From contig NC_058506.1 in the NCBI RefSeq assembly GCF_020382885.2, forward strand, positions 10,270,318 to 10,334,317: 64,000 bases of DNA, written 5' to 3'. The notes beneath the pieces were generated by a model that ran no database searches, had not been told where the DNA came from, and was given only the letters and a program-made list of their open reading frames with translations. This document shows positions 40,300 to 53,742 of this stretch, piece by piece. How positions within the stretch are numbered: position 1 is the first letter of the stretch; each line of letters begins with the position of its first letter. The position numbers and the translations under genes were made by a program. The stretch is from Scatophagus argus. Its lineage: Eukaryota; Chordata; Actinopteri; Scatophagidae.

Positions 40300-40520
40300 G
40301 GTGCGATGTTCTTGATGTGCCTTTCAAATAAGCAGTACACACGATATGCCTCGCTGCCCTCTACAGCTGATGGCCTGCACCGACGAAATGGCCGATTGTA
40401 TAGCCGCGTTGGGGATTTATGTAACACAACCGATCGCGATACTATACGCGAATTTGGTATTGGTCGCAACGTGAACGTCACGGGGTCTTTCGCCAATGAA
40501 ACTCTCTCGGTAGTGATGTC
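40300..40520 (-). promoter_or_regulatory. slc25a5: slc25a5 promoter and 5'UTR
   Basis: The segment just upstream of the start is locally rich in CpG compared with its AT-rich surroundings. It holds two CCAAT-type motifs (ccaatgaa near 40493 on the plus strand, and attgg near 40460), a CRE half-site aacgtcacg, and a weak TATA-like tacataaat near 40418 on the minus strand. This suits a constitutively expressed mitochondrial gene. The transcription start is not determinable by eye. Confidence 0.5.
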
Positions 40521-43149
40521 GTCACTTTGCGTACATTTCTGTACTCACAAGCCAGAGTAAATCTCACACATCCTGACATTACAAAATACACGTGAAGTCA
40601 CTAAATTTAGGCAGAAGAGCAGAGGAGTTACTGTGTGGACTGTGTTCTTATGTAGTTCTCTGCGCAGACTCACACCCATGGACCAATGGAGATGGCTTGG
40701 CAGTCGTAGCCTCGTGCTGTACATAATACTTGAGGAAAGTCATAGGGTCGTAGAGAGCTTTCTTTCAAGGACTTCACATAGGCCGCATATCCACCACAAC
40801 AATTAATTACGTATTAACTATTGTTAAGCAACTCTCATAGAATGTGGCAACCTTTAGAAAATATCATGACAACTTATTGTATGGTTCCTTCTGGAGATTT
40901 GCATTCATATTAATTAATATTTATATATATATATATTTTAAAAAAAACTAACCAAAACTAACTCTTCGGCTATTATGTGAACTGTTGTTTTCTACTGCTG
41001 CTCACGTTTGTCAGATAGCATTTGAGTGTCGGTGCTGTTTGCAAAACCTGGATGTCACTGAATGTCAGGTGTTTGATTTAACCTTGAAGAAAGTTCTTGA
41101 GCTGTACTGTCACGTGTCTACGCCTGCTCTGCGGGCACGAGCTAGTCGACGAGCTCACCTGCCATAAGGCTTTGCCTGTATGATGGGGTTTTTTTTGGCG
41201 AGAAACAGTTTGTATCACGGCGTATCTTAAATGGCGACAATGCAGCTGATGAAGGCCGAAGCTCCAAAATAAAAGCCCCATTCATACAATATGGGTTTGA
41301 TCAAAGTTGCCCACTAGAGGGCGGCAAGAGACTTCACGTCTTTACTTAGCTTAGGATAAAACCAACACTCCATCCAAAAAGCTGTTATGACAAACCGTTG
41401 ACTTCCTGTTGCACTCAGCATTTCAGCGTGGACACCACACTCTAATGGATCATGTGTTCCTGTGACAGTTTATGAAACTCAGTATTTTATGTTTTTTTTT
41501 TGTTTGTTTGTTTTTTTTTCCTCATCAAACAACAGAACTGGAAGCAAAATATGTTTCTCATTAAGATGGGGACAGCTGTTGCTCCAAGACCTCACTGATA
41601 GATTATCATGCCAAGCCCTGTTTAGTGTGGAGGAATATGTCGACAAACGCAGATAAGACAGCTCTAATTACAACACTTGGCTGTACAGTAAACACATTTA
41701 CCCCACAGTGGTAGGCTAATGCTCACATTATTAGGATCTGCACAGTAACCTGTGTAATGCACAGGGTTGACAAAAGGGAGGAGCTGTTGTGATGCCATGC
41801 AGCCGGAGACCCCCTGGGGAATCCTGCCAGAGACCAACATCTGAAGCTGGAGCAGGAGAAGACCAAGATAACTGCGAATAAAATCTGACTTACATGAGAA
41901 CAAACTGGAAAGAAAGTTGTGAAAGATTATTCACTAACTCGTTCTGATTTTTTTTTTAAATAAATATATTATTAAGATTAACCAGAGCAGACAGTCTAAG
42001 TGCAGTGCAAGGTCTTGTTGTGCTGCCATGGTTACTGTTGTATCATCACACATATTGCTTTGTTGTTCTTGTTTTGTTGGATGTTTAAATGACAGTCACT
42101 GTCCACTTGCATTTATAACTGCCATTCGAGCATCCAACTGAACAGGATATGTAAATTAATCCACTAATTGTTAATTTTTTAGTTTTGTAATTTTAAATTG
42201 CATTTGTTCTCTTTTATTTAATCTTATTTTTTAGTGCAGTATTTTTCACCACAAATGAGGTAATTTAGCAAACTTCAGAGAAATGTTTCAAACATCTGCA
42301 AAATGCTAGTGTTGAGTTAGTTCGAAAAGCTAATCCAATCTGCAACCAATCTGCTGATATGTTGTTGACCTTCGTGAAAGATTTGTTTCTTTCTTGTTTC
42401 CTTCAGAAAACACAAGCAAAAAAATATATAGCTGTTGTGTTAAACTCTCAAATGCAGTTTTGTGTTCCTGTACTAAAAGGGAATAACACAGAGAATGGAA
42501 GCCTTTTGCTGCACAGCATCTGTACATGCACAGACACAAACTGCACAATGAAACTGTGCGTTTACATAAATATACAAAAAACCCCAAAACAAAACAAGTC
42601 AGGGTTACAGGTGAGTATTTCTCACTGCCTGTCTCTGGACCAACCCTTTCCACCCACAGGCCAGCTGCAGCAGTGGAACAAGTGAAGATTTCACACTCCC
42701 AGTCCTGCTGTGAGCTGATACAAATGGAAAAGGCTGTGGGGCTGCAGACTGGTCTCAATTCAGAGGAGGGAACATATTTAATTCACATTTAAGTTCAGCT
42801 CAGTGGACACATAAATGCACCTGTGGGGAAAAACAAACCAACATTTTTGAGCAGAAACGTGCCTCAATCGCAGGTATAAATGGCGACCGAGGATCTTACT
42901 CTTTCTATGTGTTCAGCTCAAAAGAAAATTGTTGCTGAAGGGTATGAGTTCAAAAGGCATTGTTATAAACCCAGTGTCAAGGGCAAAGCCATTAATGTTC
43001 AGTCAGTGGAAATTTCCTCTGAACAGCCCTTAAAGCACAACGAAATAGCTCAAACAGTTAGTGCATGAGTGATAATTCTGTTGGCTTCTCAGTACAATCT
43101 ATCACATGCACCTTGTGCCGTCCATCATATTTGCTCCTGAACTTGGCTC
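40521..43149. other. intergenic DNA between slc25a5 and gfra3 promoters
   Basis: Spacer between divergent genes. Contains the CTCF-like motif at 41308-41326 and otherwise AT-rich unique-looking sequence. Open frames here (e.g. 42359-42685) have no family features. Confidence 0.55.
41308..41326 (+). promoter_or_regulatory. CTCF-like binding motif (forward)
   Basis: TGCCCACTAGAGGGCGGCA matches the CTCF core (CCAnYAGRGGGCRgc) with motif orientation on the plus strand. It lies about 1 kb upstream of the slc25a5 promoter, between that gene and gfra3. Confidence 0.5.
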
Positions 43150-43662
43150 CTACAACTCAGTTGTTTTCCAAAAGGACACATTTTAATACCCCGCAGTCAT
43201 ATTCGGTCTCATTGGCCAATCACATTGCGCTTTTAACAGAGATGCGCCATACAGTCTCTGCGCCCTGATCTCCACTCTGGCTGGACAACTGTGGAGCTGC
43301 GACGCAACCACGCACAGGTCCAAATGCGACACAACTCGCGCTTGGATCGAGCTGACCGCTGATTAGCTACGCCCAAACTTTTTTGTTTTGTTTGTCTGGA
43401 CAAATCTTTGGTAAATATATGAGCCCGATAGAAATCAATACAACAGGGACACGAAAAATAGATGGGACAACAAAAATCGCGAGAACTTGAATCTCTCCAG
43501 TTGTGTGCACAGTTCGGCTTTGCCAACTTTGGGCGCCAGCCCACCGATCTGCCTCAGTCCTTGCCGGCGCAGCAGCAGCGGAGCAGGAGGCTGGATGTGG
43601 CAGGAGACGGGTCACTGAGCTGAAGCGAGCCGGGTGCGAGTTTGCCAGTCTCCAACTCTCCA
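43150..43662 (+). promoter_or_regulatory. gfra3: gfra3 promoter region and 5'UTR
   Basis: The 500 bases before the start are richer in GC and CpG than their surroundings, with an inverted CCAAT pair (cattggccaatcac near 43211) and GC-rich stretches near 43560-43630. Most of the last 200 bases are probably 5'UTR. The transcription start cannot be fixed by eye. Confidence 0.4.
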
Positions 43663-43717
43663 ATGTCACCGGACAGGATGATGATCATTGGACTTCTGCT
43701 CAATGTCTTCTCTCATG
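43663..43717 (+). CDS. gfra3: gfra3 exon 1 (signal peptide)
   Basis: Encodes [19 protein letters not shown] (the last Gly split g|gt) before donor CATG|GTAAGC. The hydrophobic core IIGLLLNVF marks a secretory signal. ATGs at 43678 or 43681 would also leave a working signal sequence. The phase-1 donor matches the phase of the acceptor at 54037, 10.3 kb away. Confidence 0.75.
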
Positions 43718-44681
43718 GTAAGCAGCATATTTCTAATTACTAACATCTGGTGTGTGTCTCTGTCTTAGATGGAGAATAGTGTGTGTTGCCACACCGCTGA
43801 GATTGTATCATCCTTTTACTCTGTTACATAAGGTCGTGTGGGGCTGAGAGCTTGTGTTTCTTCCCCCAATACCTAAAAACCTGAACAAGAATGCATGCAT
43901 GTTGTCCATTTTCTTTCAATTAAAACCATCAATTGTATGCAAGCTTCTCAGATCCAGAACACATGATTTCTGTTTATACTGCTGATAGTAATGCCCTGTA
44001 TATTTTACATTCCCCAGACTATAGTAGTAACCTAACCATAAAGTGGTAACTTTTTAGATGATCTATATGTGTATATTTTCGCTCACATGTAACCTGGCAG
44101 AGGATTCTTTGTCTGGTAAAGACTGTGTGTCGAAGCTTAAGGATATTCTCATTTTCAGTGAAGATACAGCTCTATTCCACTATTAAACTTTCGAGATGAC
44201 CCTCAAAATAACAATTAAGAGGTCTATAAAACCAGCTCCTATTCATTATAGCAGCAGCTTTTGTTTTTACATCTGGATGACATCATGGTTCAGGTCTGTT
44301 ATTTCTGCCTTGGATCCAGGCCAAATGGAGCAGTTCATCTCCCAAATATTGATTAGACTGTCCCAGATCATGGAAATGTCACACATGAATTGTGAAAATA
44401 AGCGATCCTCTCCTGTGCATGAAAGCCTTTTGGCTTCCACATCATGTAAATCACTTATATCATAAGATAAATCATCAGATGCGCATTAAAAGTTGACAAG
44501 ATAAAAGATTTGATATGAAGGCAAAAATTCATAACTTCGTGGCAGTGACACAATGTGCCGGTTTGTAATGTCACTGCTTTATAAGTCTTTGTCTTCATTG
44601 GTAATCAAATGTTCAAACAATGGTGAAAGATTTGTGTGTGATATTTGACATCACAGTAGATTAAACTGGACTCCTCTGCTA

Positions 44682-44717
<36 letters not shown>

Positions 44718-47700
44718 GCTCCTGTAAAATGAGTTATAATAATCATTGAAGTTAATAACGTGACTGTGGCTGGATAAGGAATCTCTCAGTGGAGCGTAAA
44801 GCTTGTTGATCTGTGGTTATTGATATTGAATCATGTCATTTTGAATCATAAATGTTCATCTGTGCTCAAGCTCGAGCAGTTCTTTGTCATTATGTGAATG
44901 TGGTTGCTTACAGGTCATGAATTCTGATCCACTCTTATTACAGACCCCATAAAATAATCTTCATATGAAACACTGATCCCCCCCTGCGCTCTTTAATGCA
45001 GAAATGTATGCAAATACTGTACTAGTGTGAAGATTAGTTCAGCAGTACAGGAGGTGCGGGCTTCGCTGCATCCACGACGATGCAGGTACTGTCAGGTGAG
45101 GCTGCCCATTAGAGATTAGCATCTTAAAATGATGAATGTTTTCTTGTGAATGTCAAACCTTCACAAGCACCGAGTATATCATCCGGTGTGTCAAACCCAC
45201 CTGCCAGACACTGAGGTGGAATCACACCAAGAAAAGCATTTATTTTTAAGTGCTATTTAATAGACATCTGAGTCATTGCAGATGCAAATTAGACAGACTG
45301 TCATGATGTTGAATTCTTTCCATTATAGCAAATTGCAAAATAAATTATTGGATTTCAGTTTTGTTAATTGACGTCATTACAGGAAAGTGAAAGCTCTGAA
45401 TCTTTGTTCTGCTTCTCCTTTGTAGAGCTGCTGTTTTCCAGCATTGTTATAACCTGTTAAGTGTCAGTCTAAAGGACTCTCCTTGTCTGGATCTATAGGT
45501 GTTGTATAAATAGCCTGTCTGAACTGTATGCTGTTTCACACAATGTGTCTGTACCTTGTAATACGTCCAGCCTTGGACAACACTGTGACTGAACCAGTGG
45601 CAGTGGGAAATTTGGAGTTGGACAGCAGCCTTCCAAAAATGTCAGTCACCACTGACGCCCCACAGAGCTCAGGGCTAACTGTTGTTAATGTGTCTTCATA
45701 GGATTAAACCATCCAGAATGAAAGAGGAGAACCACACCTGCCTTTAGAGATTACAGGCATCTGTCTCCCATGAGGACACCATGTCTGTAAAACACATTTT
45801 ATCATTTCTAAACAGTATGTGTCACCTCGTTCTCAAATGACATGTCAGTTATTCTCTACTGGTTTGCATGCGTTGCTTCATTCATCTGTATATTTGTAGA
45901 ATACAATACAAGTGTAATGGCAAGAGCTTTCACAACTATTGCATGAGATCACTTTGAACGTGATACCTTTACCAGTTAAATAAACGGAAGGTTGCCTGTT
46001 GTTGAATGACATTAAACCATTTGCTGCCAGGTCTCTGTGGATTATCGACGAAGTCCCAGTACAGAGTGCAACTGGTGGCTGAGCGTTTCTATTTCGGTAC
46101 TTCATTTAGTGGATGAGATTGAGTCATTTTCATTTTCAGGCTCTGTAAAGTCACACGGGTCTTAAGTGGGCTGATATCTGCATGCTCAAGCTGTTTCAGT
46201 CCAGGGTTTGAGCATTTGAGACACACACTGTGCAGGGGTTAGAGTGCCCTCGACACTTGCATACAGGTTTATCCAGTCCTATCCAGTCCTATCTTTGTCT
46301 TTCCCACAGTGCTGTGGGCTCCTCTCCTTTTTTTTCTCTCTTTCTGCTGATGCATTTTCTTTATGTACTCTGTGCCTGTAATTCAGTTTCGTTTAGGACA
46401 ACAGCGCACAAAGATTAAACTGGCAACCTTCCCGCTGGACACCACTTAGATGAAAAAAACAAAACAAAACAAAAATAACTCATGAAATGCAATTTCTGAA
46501 TATGCAATTATTTTACCTATTTGATAGCACGAGCACACAAGAAACAATTTCAATTAAAATGTTCGCAGCAAAGATAACTAAAGTCCAAACACAGCTTGTT
46601 GAATGACAAGTGATTTTTACAAATAAAGTTGCTTAAATGTTAGACAGCATAATTTATGTCTTTGCCTCGTTACTCCTAATTTGTGTGTGTGCTCCGACAG
46701 ACAGTAGATCTGTGTGTCCCTTTTCCGACCAAGAAATTATTTGGCACTAATTTAAGTCTGCAGGAGGGTGGCAGAAGGCAGAAACCTGAAATATTCAGAC
46801 GGCCTCACACATCCCTACTGGCCAATGCGGCACCTGATACAAGTATGTATTTTGCTTTGAGTACCTGAAGAAGCGATGTTGCCTGCGTGATGTGGCTGCA
46901 CAATCCAGCAGCTCGGCTCATTAAACGAGAGCTCATCCATACTGGATACACTTGGCAAGTGTTAATTCGGAATGTGAAATGATGATTCTTGTACACCCAG
47001 GTAGAGTTGAGGTCAAACGCCAAATCATTTTTTTTGGCAGTTTTTGAAAACAGCACTCATTACCAGCAACCTATGTGTTGTGTTCTCAGATATTACTCCC
47101 TTTTGGTTGAACTGTTCCTGTCTCTACTGTGTGCCACAATAATGAGAATGGTCATCTTGAGTCACTTTTTCCTCACTGCGAGTGTCATCTTGGGACTGCA
47201 CATAACTCCAGTGCTGGAGTCGTCTCTGTGAGGTGTGTGCAAAAAAACTTACTAAGGCAAGTGAAACTGTGCTGCACGTTTCAGCGCCTCAGTCTCACAG
47301 AGGCTTGTTAGCTTGCACACATGAAGGAGTAAACAAAGGTAATTTGTCCATGCATGCAAAGCATTTCTAGGAAATTTTGGAATCAAGGTGTGTGACACTT
47401 TGTTACGTCTTCAACTTCCCAGAAAGAAGCTGGCAAAGCACCTGTCTCAGCCTGTGTTGTACGATGGAATGACATCACAGCTCTTTGTGAAGACAGGGCA
47501 TTATTCAGGGGAGAAAAAGGAAGCAAATTGTTCTTTGGAGTGGACTTTGAACAGAAGATGCATTGTTATAGTGCAGGTTGTTGAATGAGATTGTACAGCA
47601 TGTGTGCTCCACATCCAGACACAACACGCGACCGCTGTGGTCTGCGGGAGCCGCTCATGGAAAGATTTGAAAAGGACACATGCAGGGTGGAGAGATTTTG

Positions 47701-50700
47701 GATGATTTGGTCAAAAAAATGGAGTTAGAGAGTATGAAGAGAATAATAAAATCTGGCACGTGCAGCATCACGGAGGGATTCAGAGAGGAGTGAGTTGCAA
47801 AGATGACAGTAACAAAGGAAAAATGGTTTATTTGGCAGTTGAGATGTTTGGAAACAGTGTTTAGGTATTATGTTTTCTGTTCATTTGAATTAGATGTCTT
47901 GAATTAGAAGGAATTTTCCTCACAACAAAGAGAATGTGTAAACTTTCAAACATATTATAATGATAATAGAAAGTTGAATGTTAAGAGGTGATGAGCCAGT
48001 TGGTGAAAAGTGGAAAATTTAGAGCTCTGCAGAAATGCTTGTGTCAATTAGGACCTAAATGAGCTTTCAGCAGCACTGATTAACCAGCTGTGTCCATCCT
48101 GAGGAAACCCTTCGATCCACGAATACAGGATGGACCAGTAAGTAGTCAAGTTTGTTCCGATACAAGTTAAGATTCACTCCAAACCAGAAGCACGTCCATG
48201 TCCTTACAAACAATGAATCAATGCAGGGATCCTAAAGAGATGGTGCAGTGTTTTTAATCAAGCTTGTGTTAAATTAAGGTGTTTGATTTTTAGGCTTTGG
48301 CATATTCTATTAGTTACTCATGTTATCTACATGAGCACATGTTATCCAGCCCCACCCTCCCGCAACCCTGATGGATAAGCAGTTTAGAAAATGGATGAAC
48401 GGATGAATGTAGTAGTTTAATACTCAGCTAAAATAGGCATTTTAGCAGGGAAATCATTATTTTGACTTAAAAATATGTTCTATTGTCCTGGAGCTTACTT
48501 ATTAAGAGCTATTTATTAGTCCCATGTTTTCCAATGTGGTCTCTCAACACCAGTTAGTGAACTTACTTTCACGTTTTTTCTGCAAACACCGCAGGCCTTT
48601 AAGCCTCATGTTTATGGAGTCACAACTTCAAAATAATGTGTCATTAATGGACACAACAGAACATTAGACTCATCAAGTTCAAGAAGTTTCATTTCAGTTG
48701 TATAAAATGCAACTGAATTGGGCTGCGATTGACAATTATTTTCATTATCAGTTAACACGCAGAATGTTTTCTTGATTAGTCAGTTAATTATCAGTTCTTT
48801 AAAATGTCAGGTAATACTGTAGTGTCTGATGCCGATCATAATTCCCCAAAACAAACGTGACATCTTCACACTGTTGTTTTGTTTGACTGAATCTACAAAT
48901 ACTAATTTAATAAGAGGATAAAGAAAACCAGAGAATAAAGAAAACCAGTAAATATTCATACTGAAGATGGCGGAACAAGTGGATTTTACCTAAAAGAGAC
49001 TTAAATGATCGATTATTAAAATAGCTGATGATTCATTTTCCGTCTAATTCCTAATCACTTCAACTACAGTTGAAATGAAAAGCTCACAGGTAAAATACAG
49101 CTAGCGGTGGTGAACGCATTTCATTTCACTCCATAGCAGGCCTTTATGTGGAACATTACATGTAAACACAGTCTCTACAGAGCACTCGAGAATCACATTG
49201 GTTTGACTGCAGGAGTGCAAGTAGTAACACGTAGCAGAATTTGCAGGCATGTTCACCCAGTCTCACTTTTGCTCTGTCTTGTCACCATGCTGCTTTTTCC
49301 TCCTTTTGCCTGTGACTTCCTTCCAAGAAGTCCCTTCTGTCACAATCTCCCAACAGCATTTCACATCAGACTCACACTGTCCCTCCACGGCTTCCTCTCA
49401 AATCAAATCACTGCCCAACAATCTGGATGCTCTGCAACTCATCCCACGTGCTTAAAAGGATGGAAGAGAAATTTGCCAAACCACCTCGCTCCCCGTGAAC
49501 GTCTGTATGTGGCGTGTGGTTTGCCGTTCGTGGCGTTAACCTTCATCAGCTTTGCCTCACAAATTCTATTAATCACCCCAGTGAGAAATCAATAGGGTGT
49601 ATTATGGCTCACAAATCACAGTAATCTATCTCCCATTCGCTTTTCTCTCCTTATTCTTTTTTCTTTAAACACACACTGCAACAATTCCTTTAACCCCGAC
49701 TTTTACTTTACCAGCTTGTCTTATCTCTGACAGCATAGTGTGAGCGCAGTGCTTCTTTATCATCATGACATTGTATGATGTTCATGTCGTTAAAATAATT
49801 ATGACCTGTCAGCTGGACAAGATTTAACAGAGCTGCTCTTTACTTTCTAGAAGTTTTTCTTATTTGTGTGTGTGTGTGTGTGAGAGTGAGTGAGTGAGTA
49901 AAGAAAGGCTCTGAGAAACTAAAAGTGCTGATAGTCTCTCTTTATCAGTGGTAAGCTGGGGGGAGCAAACACTGTGAAGAAATAGTGCATGAACTGGAGA
50001 TTGCATGAAGCCTCTTTAAATTGCAGCTATAGAACTTTAATACTTACAGATAAGCATCCAGGTATCATGATGCATAGATAGACAGGTAATTATCACCTTT
50101 ACATACCTCGGGGAGCTGTTACTGTGAGTATGACTCACTGCCTTGGCCTTGTGTGTCACTCGTGTTTTTTTTTTTTTTCCCACCTCTCCCCACGGATTCA
50201 CCGCAGTAGCCTTGGCAGGTTTCCTGCAGCGGCAATGAAGCAGAGCCTCTGTTTATGATATGTCTCATGCCAAAGTGAGACGTGGACCTCATGTGGCGCC
50301 TGAGATTGCAAAACATGCAGCAGCAGAATTGGATTGCAGCCGTGCTTTGTGCCGCCAGTCAGCAGGCACTTAATCGAAGTGTGTGACCAATGTAACACAA
50401 TGCTGTGTGTTTGTGCGTGTGTGTTTGTGGATGAGCTTGTGTGATATATATGTTAACACACTGAAGTATAAGTACATGTGAGGATAAAATAAGCACAGAT
50501 GTTGGCTCACAGATGAATATGAACACAGATTCCTATTTCTTTATAGTTGCACAACATATTTAAATGTCGGCTAATCTATCTCATTCTGCAGTTAAAAAGT
50601 GACAGGATATAGCAAATTAATGAGATAAAGCAGAAAAAGTGGGAGCATATTGCCTACCCAAGCTATTTTCTTTCTCTGGAATCACTGTGTATAAAATGTA

Positions 50701-53700
50701 ATTTGTGGGGACAATTATGTGTCACATTTGAGAAAATTAATTTCCTGAAATGCTCCATCAGAATGCAGTTTCATGAAGAAGCCTTTCTTTTTCTCTCTCT
50801 CGTCTCCCTCTGGCTGCCTCTGGCCTTCCTGCATTGTGTTTTTCACAGAGCAACAATCATTATCATGAAATGATTCGTATTTTTTTGCTTTCTGTTACTC
50901 TGTACAGACCACTGCCAATCAAAACTCTCTTAATGGTCGATGCTCCCAGGCTTGTTCACAGGCTCACAAAGGAAACAAGCCTCTGGGCTTTAATGTGTAA
51001 TTTAAACTTTGTCAGTTTCTATGTGACAACTGTTGTCAGGTGAAGCAGTATTATGTCTGTTTTATGATTGTCGACTGTGGACCAGCATGACTTTTTCTAC
51101 TGAATTGTGCATTTGTTTTAGCGCAAATGTGGCTGGTGTTACCCAGCATATTTTGTATTTAGCAATCTTATCTTTATACTTATTTTGTAGGTGTAATCTG
51201 TGCTGAATCATCTGTCAGATGAAAAATGTTTGCCTCAGATGAACTGCAGATGAACAAAAAGGATGAACTGCCATGAATCACTTGGTTTTGTCTGCAGTGT
51301 TACAAGTGTGTCTGACATTAGTGAAAAGCTTGTTCCAAGTGGAAGGGACCCTGCTTCAAAGGGTTTTGCCTCCAGCTGTTCTTGTGTCCTTTTACAATAA
51401 CAACAGCAGTGCTTTTGTCCAAGACATCCATGAGTACATGTTTCTAAAGATGCTAAATATGTCACATGCAAAACATTCAAACACCACATCAGTGTTTTCA
51501 TATATTCTAGCTCATTTTATCCAATATATTTTACATTTCTGCCAGTGATAAACCTGAAGATGCAGATTTACTGCCTTCCAGATTGCAGTTAGTTTGTATT
51601 TATACCAGTATGATAAGTAAGTGTATAGTATATATTGCTCCGCACTCGAGGTTGAGGAAGGCAGTCCTTTTCAGTGAACATCATGTAGCCTTTCCTTTTA
51701 CTGCCAGAATTTTTTATATTTTCACATGGGAGGACACTTTTTTTACAGCCTGTTTGTTGGTGGTTCAAGTATTAGCAGGAAGATCCGAGAGGCATCCAAG
51801 ACTTGAGAGTTGGCTGTCAAACAGCATCCTCTTTCATACAGGAAACTAACAAATTCTCTGTTCACAACATCCTTGTTTGGTCATCTTTTGGGTTTCATTT
51901 TCAGCCTAACTTTGGAATGCAGTGCTGTCTGGCAGCTGACCCTCAAATCTTGGATGCCCATGTTTCTATGAAGTGCTTGAACAGACCAAACAAAAAACTG
52001 CCAAAGTCCTCATGTTATGAAGCAGTGATATGCAATATGAAAAGAAAAATAAATGTGCAAGGAGCAGGACAAAGCATTGCCCTACTGCCCAGTCTGAAAC
52101 TTAACAGGATGGCTCCATAAACTGACAGAATCTCTCAAAATGTATGATGACATGTGTTGAACTCGCTTATCCAATAGCTGTGTTGCCTGTGATTAGAAAG
52201 ATGAGAGTAACAGCAGAACCTACCCCCACAGTGTGAGGTGTGCTGGAGCATTTCCCAAAGCCTGGATGGATATGAAGCTCTCATTAGTGCACATTGAGAC
52301 ACTGTGCTGAAAAAAAAGGTACCTTAATATAAAGGTACCCTGTAAGACTGTGTACATAAAAACGTCAGAGCGAAGTCAACTAGGAGTCCCAACGAGAAAA
52401 TTAAGAAATAATTATGAAATTATTCTAACCATAACATCACTACAGTGTTGTTAAATTATCCAAGAGACGTTTCTGAGGAACACTGAGCTTTCGCCCACAT
52501 TGCTTCTCTATTACACTTGTGTGCTTTCAATTTAATCTAACAATTTGGAACATTACAGTAATACAGTGGAGGGTCTATAGAGTGCACTCACCTCATCTTG
52601 CCTTCAAGCCAGGATTGATAAAGTTGTAGGAACAGGCTGTGAGCGCACAGGCAGAGTGTGTGCGGGTACACTATATAGACAAAAGTATCCAGACCTCTAT
52701 ATGGGGCTATTTATCAGAGGTTGGGCTCATCCCCCTACTTCCAGTGAAGGGAAATCTTAACGTTTCAGCATATCAAGACATTTTGGACAATGCTATGCTG
52801 GCAACTTTGTGGCAACACTATGGGGAAGGCTCTTTTCTGTTCCAGCATGGCTGTGCCCCATTGCACAAAGCAAAGTCCACAAAGACATGGTTGGATGAGT
52901 TTGGAGCAGAAGAACTTGACTGGCCCACACAGAGAGTCCTGACCTCCACCCCACCCGATACCTTTGGGACGAAATGAAACGGAGACTGTTTTTGCCCAAC
53001 ATCAGTGTCTGACCTCACAAATTCTCTACTGCATGAATGGGCAGAAACACTCCAAAATCTTGTGGAAAGCCTTCCCAGAAGAGTGGAAGCTGTTATAACT
53101 GCAAAGCTGTCTGTGTATTTACAATATGATATCATAAGTCCCTCTCACGCCTCCAGCTAGTTCAGAACACAGCAGGTAGGCTTCTCACTGACTTTAACAG
53201 ATGTCATTACCTCACCCCTATCCTAGCCTTCCTCCACTGGCTGCCTGTCCATTTTAGATTTTTAGATTTTTTTAAGATTTTACTGATGACCTGCAGCTTG
53301 AGATTCTCGGGTGGGGACCTCCTGGTCATTCCAAAGTCAAGGTTAATGACTGAAGGTGACCAGGCTATTGCAGTCAGGGCTCCTCGGCTTTAAGGCTTGC
53401 AAAGTCAGTGACTTCCTTTAAGTCACTTCTTAAATCCCATTTTTATAGTCTGGTTTATATGTGATGTCATCTTTTGATGGTCTTTTTGTCGTATTGGTTT
53501 TAAATACTCAATTTCCTACGTTTATTGTCAGTTAATTTTTTATTTCCATCCTTTATCTGCTTGTAATTTTTCAGTTTCCTACATTTTGGCAGTTGTCAAT
53601 TGTCTGTATTTACTTTCTATATTGTTCTTGTGTTTAATCTGTAGTTTCTGATTTTAAATGTTTTAATAAAATGGTTTTTAAAAGGTGCTAAATAAATAAC

Positions 53701-53742
<42 letters not shown>

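Noticed and set aside
41804..41825. Another GC-rich CTCF-like word (gaccccctgggg)
   Set aside because: The critical C after the G-run is replaced, so the core is broken.
43503..43721. Open frame overlapping the gfra3 start codon, considered as an upstream ORF
   Set aside because: Its apparent start at 43503 is GTG, not ATG, so it is unlikely to be initiated in a vertebrate mRNA.
49146..49595. 149-codon open frame in gfra3 intron 1
   Set aside because: No family features and no matching exon phases; treated as chance.
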